From Plasmodium brasilianum (Eukaryota; Apicomplexa; Aconoidasida; Haemosporida; Plasmodiidae): a stretch of DNA of 64,000 bases. Position 1 is the first letter of the stretch; the number at the start of each line of letters is the position of its first letter. Of the stretch, positions 56,801 through 64,000 are shown piece by piece. The notes under the pieces are model-generated. The model was not told the origin of the DNA. It made no database searches and saw nothing but the letters and a program-made list of their open reading frames with translations. The translations under genes and the position numbers were made by a program. The stretch lies in NCBI RefSeq assembly GCF_023973825.1, contig NC_090120.1:1516501-1580500 (forward strand), read 5' to 3'.

Positions 56801-58081
56801 ATCGTAACTTACAGTTAGGATCATTTTTATTTCTTTTAAAGTTTAACATATTTGAAGCATTGTTATAAGGCTTCTTTGTCTCATTTGTGGCGAGAACACC
56901 TTTTCTATAAGGAATTATTTTTTTTCTAATTTTATTACTGTCAAAGGAGTTGTTTCTTCTGCCATAACTTTTATCGTATGGATATGATTCTTGACCCCTG
57001 TACTGTTCATTATTATATACTTCCTTATTTGCATTACCATCATCGACGTATAAGGAAATCAAATTACATACGTTATCTTGTTCTTCTCTTTCCGAATTCT
57101 TATAATTAGAATAAATTTTCTTATAACTCGTTGTCAAAGCTTCATACTGCTTGTTAAGATCATTTTCCCCCCCTTCTTTTACATTTAATATATTTTCCGC
57201 TAATTTGTTCGCTATTCGCACATTATTTTTTTTTGTTGTTATTCTTTCCATAGGAGAATTGCAACTCTCTTCTTTCTGTTTAGAATTCGGAATAACTACA
57301 CATTTAACTTCTTTCTCTCTCATTCTTTTTAATCTCTGTTTATATTCTTCCTTAACTCTGTCTAAGTTTCTTGACTTTAAGCTCCTTCTTTTTTGTTCTA
57401 GTTCTTCTTTAGACAGTCTATACTTTTCTAAATCATTTTGATTGCTGTTCCATTCATTTGAGTGAATTACATGAGCTGGTACATGTTTTATTTTTTTATT
57501 TTTCATTAAATCTTTTTTTTTTGTTATATTTTTTTTTTTTTTTTTTTGAGTAAAGGCATTAACGGCTTGTTATGATTTCTTCTCAATATTTCGCTAGTTC
57601 GTTGTATTACTTTTTTTTTAATACACATTTCTTTTTCATTTTTTTTGAAAGTCTTTTTTCCTTCCTCATCCGTGGGATGCGGACTATTATTATCATTACC
57701 ACTCTCATGGTTATCACTGTAGTAACTGTTGTAGTTACTGCTGTGCTTATCACTGCCATAGTTATCGTTATCAACACTCGTACATTTTTTTTTTGAATTT
57801 TTTATAGCTTTGTTGTAGAAATCGTCCACGAGCGAGTCGTAGCTACTGTCCCTATTTTTACCTTCCTCCAACAGTTTATTATCTTCATTTGAATTGCTTC
57901 CCTTGTTAAGAAATATGGAATCCTCGAGATCATAATCATTATCACAATTGAAAAATGTTTTCTTTTTTTCCTTTAAATTTCTATTTATGTTCGCTCCTTC
58001 CTTTTTATTATTTTCTTCGTAATTTTTTATTATTCCATTTGCAATATCACTATAGTCACTTTCGCTGAGTTTTTTCATCAT
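53871..58081 (-). CDS. Large charged low-complexity protein, one-base homopolymer frameshift
   Basis: Two frames, 58081-57524 (185 codons) and 57506-53871 (1,211 codons), meet at a 19-base T run (57529-57547 on the plus strand). Adding one A in sense orientation joins them into one 1,403-aa frame reading LLK-poly-Lys-NITKKKDLMKNKK, so I treat them as one gene. An unseen intron is the alternative. The N-terminus (MMKKLSESDYSDIANGI) is acidic. After the junction comes LSKEELEQKRRSLKSRNLD followed by basic helix, with a loose resemblance to the ALMS centrosomal motif (weak). Then come Asn/Ser/Asp-rich regions, an NDENDENNEHDE array and a Lys-rich tail. No enzyme domain, signal or membrane segment is seen. 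It could be a cytoskeletal, centrosomal or nuclear protein. Confidence 0.65.
55080..55420 (-). repeat. Coding 9/18/24-bp repeats (NDENDENNEHDE)
   Basis: A hierarchical array of GATGAAAAT-type units encodes Asn-Asp-Glu with His or Tyr variants. The five copies of the NEHDENDE block nearest 55090 are almost identical, indicating recent expansion, while the other end is more degenerate. The opposite strand is open and reads Ile/Phe repeats. Confidence 0.9.
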
Positions 58082-59754
58082 CCCTTCTTAAACTAAAGAG
58101 TAAACACTGAGAATATAGCATGCCCACATGTTACTCTTGCACATGTGTGTACTTGTGTATATTTGTGTGTATTTCTTTGTATTTGTGTGTATTTCTTTGT
58201 ATTTGTGTGTATTTGTCTGTATTTGTGTGTATTTGTCTGTATTTAGTATGCATGTCATATCACATCTATCCTTTTAACATCGTAGATGAAGAAAGCGTTT
58301 AGGAGTTGAACTCCTTTCCCTTAAATGGTGAAAAGAGAAAAAAAAGAAAATGAGCTGCATTTTTTTAGGTAATTTTTTTTTTTTTTATTAACCCTTCATA
58401 ACATTTTTTTTATTGTTAACTGTTCATAATTTTTTCTTTATTAACTGTTCATAATTTTTTCTTTATTAACTGTTCATAATTTTTATTTTTTATTTACTAT
58501 TCATAAATTTTTTTTTTATTTACTATTCATATATTTTTTTTTTAATTACTATTCATATATTTTTCTTTTATTAACTATTAATATATATTTTTTGTATTTA
58601 TTGGTCATGAATTTTCGTTTCTTATTTTCTGTTCATAAACTTTCTTTTTTTATTGACTGTTCAAAAATTTTCTTTTCTTTTTTTTTTTTTAATTAAAAAA
58701 AAAATGCTTGTTAAGAAATGTTTTCGTAATTTGTTTTGTACGAATATAATAAAATAAAGCTTACACAATTCGGAATCCAAAAAAACTTCTCATGTTGTCA
58801 CATATGTTAAAACATTGAGCAGACGCATTTGTACTTGTATATATATATATATATATATATGTACACCCTTACATACACTCGTATTGTGTATAATACGCGC
58901 ATATATATTATTCGCATACGTACAATTTCAATATTTCGTGAAGATACCGAAATGGTAGAGATGTATCAAAATAAGACAAAAAGGGGGAAAAAAGTCAGGA
59001 TTCAACTAAAACGATCAAAATATGACAAAAAAAAGAATGAAAGGGGAAGGAATGAAAAAGAAAAGGAGTAAAACATACCAGCATTCAACACTTTTAAAAA
59101 ATGTAAATTTTTAAATCAAATTTTCTTATAAAATATTGTGCAAAAACAAAGTAAAAGCGCTGGAGGATCTGTCTGTCCCCTTAATTTTTATGAAAACGAG
59201 AAAAATTGGCGCAAGCAAATATGTAAATATACATGTGCAATGTTTCCTTTTCCGTTTTCTTTTTTTTCTTCCTTTTTTTCGTCTTTTTTTTTTTTTTGCC
59301 ATCCTTCAGAACGTTCTGTACCAAAAAATTATCTGCACATGTACACGTTGCAATGTATTAGAATTTTCACGAGAAAAAGATATATTTTGTATTTTAATTA
59401 AGGAAAAATGTAACTCACCTTTTTCTGTTTTCCTTATTTTTAAATGACCTAACAATTTCATGAGAATTATGCTGTGGCGTTTTATTTATTTCTATATGTT
59501 CCTATTTGTTCCTGTTAGTTCCTGTTATTTCCTGTCAGTTCCTGTTAATTCCTCTTAATTCCTGTTAGTTCCTGTTAGTTCCTACTATTTCCTATTAGTT
59601 CCTGTTATTTCCTGTTAGTTCCTGTTATTTCCTGTTAGTTCCTGTTATTTCCTGTTAGTTCCTGTTATTTCCTGTTAGTTCCTGTTATTTCCTGTTAGTT
59701 CCTGTTAGTTCCTGTTAGTTCCTGTTAGTTCCTGTTAGTTCCTGTTTGTTGCTG
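58082..59754. other. Intergenic region upstream of the charged-protein gene and downstream of RTF2
   Basis: It contains TGTGTGTATTTCTTTGTATT repeats (58140-58245), degenerate TTAACTGTTCATAATTTTT repeats (58375-58680), a TA run near 58838 and the decanucleotide array. Short frames at 58829-59447 are basic or Phe-rich with no recognisable domain. Confidence 0.6.
58375..58680. repeat. Degenerate TTAACTGTTCATAATTTTT repeats
   Basis: About ten diverged copies, roughly 28 bp apart, of TTAACTGTTCATAATTTTT, drifting to TTTACTATTCATATATTTT, sit about 300-600 bp upstream of the charged-protein start codon. The core is identical to that of the array at 49.6-49.8 kb. Confidence 0.8.
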
Positions 59755-59775
59755 TTATTTCCCGTTTGTTGCTGT
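59500..59775. repeat. Decanucleotide array (CCTGTTAGTT / CCTGTTATTT) overlapping the RTF2 stop
   Basis: About 26 units of 10 bp. Units alternate AGTT and ATTT endings in the middle, suggesting a 20-bp higher-order unit, and drift to TGTTGCTGTTATTTCC at the right end. The RTF2 stop codon (59755-59757) and its last few codons lie inside the drifted end. Confidence 0.9.
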
Positions 59776-60935
59776 TATTTCCTTTTTTTTTTTTACTTTT
59801 TCCTGATCTGATGTTTCCTTCTTTTCATGTGACATATCTTTTTTTTTGTCCATTTTTCTTTTTTTAATTAATTTTTTTTTTTCCTCTAATACTGATTCGT
59901 CATCTATTCCTATTTCAATTATATCGCTGGGTTTATATTTTTTGTTACACGTAACACATATATTTTCCTGGGTTAGGAACACGTGAAAAAAGTGGTAAAT
60001 GTAATAAAATTACACAGTTGAAGACGTATGTTTTTTCTTTTTTCTATTTTTTTTCTATCTCTTCTTACTTTTTTTCTATCTTTTTTTACTTTTTTTCTAT
60101 CTTTTCTTAATTTTTTTTCTATCTGTTCTTAATTTTTTTTCTATCTGTTCTTAATTTTTTTTCTATCTGCTCTTAATTTTTTTTCTCTTTTTTCTATTTT
60201 CTTTTTAGTCCTCTCTCTTAACTCTTTTCTACTTCTACTTCTATTTTTTTTTTTTTTTTTTTTTGCCGTGACTACCTTTGCAATGTTTACGCGGTTAAAA
60301 ACCTTCTTTGAAAACACACAGCCACAAGAAAACAAGCATATGGCTCCAGAGGTTGCATTTATTATTTCATTGGAAATTAAGCAGATTAATTTTTTTTCTT
60401 CATTTAATTTGCTTTTGCAAAGCACTAAGTCTTTCAGGGAATCAATGTGCGAAAATTTATCATAAAAATCTTTTTTTCTTTTCTTTTTATTTTGTTTCTT
60501 AAATAAAATTAATTTAAAAATGTTTTCTTTGTTGTACAAAAACCCAAGGCGACAACAGAAAAATGGTTCCTTCAAAGCCTCCTAAAAAAAGGTAGGAAGT
60601 AAAGATTATTAGTAAATAAGCTTAGCTAGGTGATAGGCATAAGTACGCCTAGCCATTTGGCGCGGGTATGTACATATAGACACTGAACATATGTACATGT
60701 GCATATAAACATACGTATATATTAACTCCTCATTTGAGGTATGCTGGATTACTTGCGAAATCGCGCAATGATTAAAATAATATTCCTTTAATTCTTTCTT
60801 GCTATATTTATTATGATTTATGGTTACAAGCGTATTTTTTTCATATCCAAGGCTTCCTGTATTTTCCTTCAACTTTTTGTTTTTCATTCTAACAAGATCA
60901 ACCCTTTGCGGTAAGCTTCCTCCGTCCCCTCCCAT
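59755..60935 (-). CDS. RTF2: Replication termination factor 2 homologue (RTF2), three exons
   Basis: Exons 60935-60753, 60581-60276 and 59967-59755, all phase 0, give 233 aa. I chose the ATG at 60935 because the family starts MGGDGGSxPxRxxLVR, and this reads MGGDGGSLPQRVDLVR. Exon 1 ends CAISQ and exon 2 opens EALKEPFFCCRLGFLYNKEN, matching the family's CALSQEPLxxPIVxCxLGxLYNKD across the splice. Then come FSHIDSLKDLV, a CLISNEI and a CLFSCGCVFSKK segment. Exon 3 supplies ENICVTCNKKYKPSDIIEI, the family's C-terminal CxxC of the RING-like fold. The tail is Lys/Glu-rich. In other eukaryotes RTF2 acts at stalled replication forks and in splicing; that role here is inference. Intron 2 (60275-59968) carries TTTTTTCTATCTGTTCTTAA repeats. 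The family usually has about 250-310 aa, so the length fits. Confidence 0.9.
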
Positions 60936-62007
60936 AGTGTAGTTCTCCTTAATATATGTCCACAAAAAATATCACAGTGTAACTCTGGTTTCATCTATTC
61001 CGTTACTGCTGTTATAAAAAAAATAATGAAGTTGACTTGCCTTTCTACTTTGTTATATACATATATGTACGTTTATACATGTATGTGTGTGCACAGATAG
61101 ATATGTACGCATATATATACTTACCTGTGTCTGTTTTACTGTGTGGTAAATATCTGGAAAAAGAAGTAGGAAAGTAAAGCATAATAACAATAGACGAAAA
61201 AAATTTGGAGCTGCACAAATGCATTTTTATCATTAATTATAAATTTAATTGTTTTGTGTTTTACCCTTTTGTAATTTTTCCTCTTACTCTTTTTAAGATT
61301 ATAACTTGTTAAGATTTACCAACTCATATTTTTGCATTTTACGTTTTGAGCTTATTATTTTTTATTATTAATTTTTTGTGTCGCTGTGCAATCATTTGCG
61401 TGTACGAACTTCACCACGCGAATTTGGCCATTAAACGATTAAAAATTTAGCTGCGTATTTTTACTCATATATTATACATATATATGTAAATTCATATATA
61501 TGTAAATACATATATATACAAAATGTTTATGTTTATGTTTATGCTTATGCATATGTACATGTACTGTACATGTATTTTTTTTTTTTTTTTTGCGAAATAA
61601 AATTCGTGCAAATAAAATTAGCTTTTCCCTGTTAACATTGAAATAAAGCAAAAAAACAAAATATTTTAAACAAATTTTAAACAAAATATTTTGAAGCACG
61701 ATAAATATAAAAAACAAATCAGCAAGTAAATATAATTATTGGTAACACTACAAGTACAAAACGGAAATTTTATGCTTTCCCCCGTCTTAAAAAAATTAAA
61801 AAAAAAAAAGGAAAAAAAGGAAAAAAAGGAAAATAGAAGTAAACAAAGGAAAACAAAAGTAAACAGAAATAAACAGAAATAAACAGAAATAAACAGAAGT
61901 AAACAGAAATAAACAGAAGTAAACAGAAATAAACAGGAGTAAAAAGATATATACAGAAGTAAAAAGAAGTAAACAAAGGGAAAAACTCCAAATTTTTTCC
62001 GAACAGG
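60936..62007. other. Divergent promoter region RTF2 / NUDCD2-like
   Basis: A bidirectional spacer of about 1.1 kb. It includes a TA-rich microsatellite near 61470-61520, a 17-T run near 61575, and the AAACAGAAAT array adjoining the plus-strand gene. Minus-strand Phe/Leu/Cys-rich frames at 61472-62107 are translations of that array. No gene is seen. Confidence 0.6.
61800..61975. repeat. 10-bp array (AAACAGAAAT / AAACAGAAGT)
   Basis: About a dozen units of GTAAACAGAA or ATAAACAGAA in a purine-rich strand, ending about 35 bp before the ATG of the NUDCD2-like gene, so within its 5' UTR or core promoter. All three minus frames are open through it. Confidence 0.85.
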
Positions 62008-62719
62008 ATGGGTGAAATATACAACAAAAGACACAAATACGTGAACAATGGTAAGAGGGAACGGAGCGTGTACCTAAGTGCGCTTGTACATATGTGCACT
62101 TGCTCAATTACGTTACGGTGTATATATGTACTTTGTAATTATGTATCCGCACTGTTTTGTTTGTTTATAATTTTGCTCATGTAGCGTTATGTATGTACGC
62201 TGGCGTATCCGAACGCAGTACATAAGCGACAATGCATTCATGTTATTCGAAACAAAGGATCATATAATTTTTCTTTTCCTCATATTTCTAGGCGTGTTGA
62301 TATATGAGTGGGAGCAGAGCATTGACGAAATAAACATTTACATTAATATGAATGCTAAAATTGTAGATAAAAAAGATTTAGACATTGACATAAAAAGCAA
62401 AAGAATACGAATTGGACTGAAGAATACAGAAAGTTTTTTAGAAGGAGAATTATGTAGTATTATTGATGAAGATTGTTCCTACTGGTTTATTGAAGATAAT
62501 AATTTGCATATTTTATTAACCAAAGTAAAAAAGGCAGAAATATGGAATAGTGTTTTTAAAGGCCATAAAAATTTAAATGCTATTGACGAAGATAATACGA
62601 AAAAGCAAATACTCTTAGAAAGATTTCAACAGGAGCATCCCAATTTCGACTTTTCTTCTGCTGCTTTTAATGGCCAGGTACCCGACGCCCGTACCTTTAT
62701 GGGCGGTGTTAAGTATTAG
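62008..62719 (+). CDS. NudC-domain (CS/p23-like) protein, NUDCD2-like, two exons
   Basis: Exon 1 is 62008-62050 (MGEIYNKRHKYVNN) with donor GTAAGA; exon 2 is 62292-62719 with acceptor TTCTAG. The junction makes a Gly codon and the product is 156 aa. The CS domain spans about residues 15-105: LIYEWEQSIDEINIYI opens the first strands, IRIGLK the central strand, then SYWFIEDNNLHILLTKVKKAE with the diagnostic YWxIEDxxLxxxLTK motif. The C-terminal helix LLERFQQEHPNFDFSSAAFN matches the LERFQKENPGFDFSGA tail of human NUDCD2, which is why I prefer NUDCD2 over NUDC itself. The family provides HSP90-linked co-chaperone or dynein-related functions; its client here is unknown. Length is typical. Confidence 0.9.
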
Positions 62720-63221
62720 TTGAAAGGCGGCACAAAAAAGAAGAAAAAAAAAAAATAAATCAAAACATGTTAAGAAAATTTAGCACGTGTTAAAAAAAAT
62801 TTAAGGTTGAGGGATAGATGTCGAGAGAAAAGTATAAGGGCAAGGGGCTGAAATAAATACCTCCATACCCCTATCATAGTTGTTAACATAATCCTTTGTA
62901 GGGAATTATGTATTTTTTAGAAATGCCATTTTTATAAGCTATTTAAACTTTAAAAAAAAAAAAAAAAAAAAAAAATTTTTAATTTAAATTTAAATGACCA
63001 TATGAATGAATTAAAATTTTCAAAAGCGGGAGAAGCACATATGGAACACGGCTCTATTTGCTTTTGCATATTCATGGTACATGTGTATATTTGTTTGTGT
63101 GTATACGGATGGACGGTTATTTGCATATGTATATGTGTTCACATAATTGCGTGTACTTATTGAAACGAATGGAAGCGCACCGTTTATCACGACATTTTTT
63201 TTTCGTTTCATTAATTTTGCA

Positions 63222-63253
<32 letters not shown>

Positions 63254-63283
63254 AATACAACCTTTTTTGTCGTTTTTTCGAGT

Positions 63284-63320
<37 letters not shown>

Positions 63321-63451
63321 CTTTTAAAAATGTACATATGTGCAAATGCAAAAGCGCATAAATGTGGGTATGTATTTGTATATATTGACTTCTTTCACTT
63401 TAACTGCGTCATCTACTTACGTGTTTTCATTTTTCCTACGAGGGAGGGAAT
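62720..63451. other. Convergent 3' intergenic region
   Basis: A 0.7 kb spacer between the stops of the NUDCD2-like gene (+) and the CX9C gene (-). It contains long A runs near 62953 and 63230 and a T run at 63290-63319. No gene is seen; the plus frame 63147-63614 is a poly-Lys/poly-Phe translation overlapping the real minus-strand gene. Confidence 0.65.
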
Positions 63452-64000
63452 TCACCTTTCGCCCTCAAGCATATCAAGCAACGCACTTCTTCTTTCGAAA
63501 AGAGCCTTTGCAGTCGTGTCTTCTGTGGTCTGTTTAATAATTGAATTTTTAATATTGTTGGCTTGTTGTAATTTTAAGGCTTTTCTACAATTGTTAAAAT
63601 TTATAAAGCTATGAATACATTTGTGCTCTCGGTCTAACTGATTTAATTTATAATTATTTTTTAAGCAACGAAAGTAAATGGATCCAACTAATCTGCATGG
63701 GTTATCAACAGTTGTACTTGCATTCCATAAGTTGCAATATTTATCAGCTTTGTATTCCTTAGCATCTATACTTAATGTATCTTCAACCTCTGGTTTTCCA
63801 TTCACCATATCATACCATAACATTTTATCTTTTAAGTCCATACTTTTATTTATGGACAAACCTACAAAATTATAGTTATCAAAAAGTTGTTTTAAAGAAT
63901 AATTTAATTCCATATTAAGTCTTCTTTTGATGAACCAGTTTTTCAATTCCTTTTCAATCGAGTTTATTTCACTCTTTAACTTAAAGTCCGCATTATTTTC
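63452..64000 (-). CDS. Twin CX9C (CHCH-type) protein, 5' partial
   Basis: The minus-strand frame is open from the right edge to its stop at 63454-63452; 182 codons are visible and the start lies outside. After about 110 visible residues with no recognised motif come two CX9C motifs, CRLVGSIYFRC and CIHSFINFNNC, 15 residues apart. This is the helix-loop-helix pattern of twin CX9C/CHCH proteins, which fold by two disulfides in the mitochondrial intermembrane space or serve as peripheral subunits of respiratory complexes. The tail (LKLQQANNIKNSII, then charged) is helical. Most family members are about 70-150 aa, so the long N-terminal extension is unusual. Mitochondrial placement is inference from the motif. 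Confidence 0.7.
   Translation of the reverse strand, partial: ENNADFKLKSEINSIEKELKNWFIKRRLNMELNYSLKQLFDNYNFVGLSINKSMDLKDKMLWYDMVNGKPEVEDTLSIDAKEYKADKYCNLWNASTTVDNPCRLVGSIYFRCLKNNYKLNQLDREHKCIHSFINFNNCRKALKLQQANNIKNSIIKQTTEDTTAKALFERRSALLDMLEGER

Noticed and set aside
61472..62107. Phe/Leu/Cys-rich minus frames upstream of the NUDCD2-like gene
   Set aside because: Translations of the AAACAGAAAT array in all three frames.
63147..63614. 155-codon plus frame with poly-Lys and poly-Phe
   Set aside because: Built on A and T homopolymers and overlaps the twin CX9C gene on the other strand.

Overview
The window looks like nuclear DNA of a malaria parasite (genus Plasmodium). It is extremely A+T-rich, with long poly(dA:dT) and TA microsatellites. 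Proteins carry Asn-, Lys- and Asn/Ser-rich low-complexity inserts, introns are small with T-rich acceptors, and intergenic spacers are long. I recall (unverified) that P. falciparum has its NAD synthetase gene on chromosome 9 close to two orphan protein kinases, which fits this gene order, but the sequence is less A+T-extreme than P. falciparum. The species is not determined; a malariae- or ovale-like parasite is my guess.

Layout: (1) 1-28.4 kb is a kinase neighbourhood. It holds a TKL-like pseudokinase (+, cut by the left edge), a giant 3,438-residue Asn-rich kinase (-), a 7.7 kb divergent spacer containing a likely 51-residue membrane microprotein, and a 15-exon kinase (+) that I rebuilt exon by exon. 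(2) 29.6-40.8 kb holds a two-exon MFS transporter (-) and a 1,669-residue protein (-) that joins an EST1/SMG5-7 14-3-3-like region to a C-terminal NYN nuclease-type domain whose catalytic acids look lost. (3) 40.9-45.2 kb is an A+T-rich spacer with one weak candidate small gene. (4) 45.2-53.7 kb holds a polytopic protein with two six-helix blocks around a large loop (+), then glutamine-dependent NAD+ synthetase (+). (5) 53.9-64 kb holds a large low-complexity charged protein (-), interrupted by a homopolymer frameshift, RTF2 in three exons (-), a NUDCD2-like CS-domain co-chaperone in two exons (+), and a twin-CX9C protein (-) cut by the right edge.

There is no operon structure; each gene is its own unit. 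The genes span signalling (three kinase-fold genes side by side), transport, RNA surveillance (SMG-like protein), NAD+ synthesis, replication-fork or splicing control (RTF2), protein folding (NudC) and probably mitochondrial intermembrane-space biology (CX9C). Two coding frames (15-exon kinase and the 58 kb gene) are each broken by exactly one base in a long homopolymer. That most likely reflects homopolymer miscounting, though real slippage sites cannot be excluded. All assignments come from reading motifs and splice signals by eye; no database search was run.
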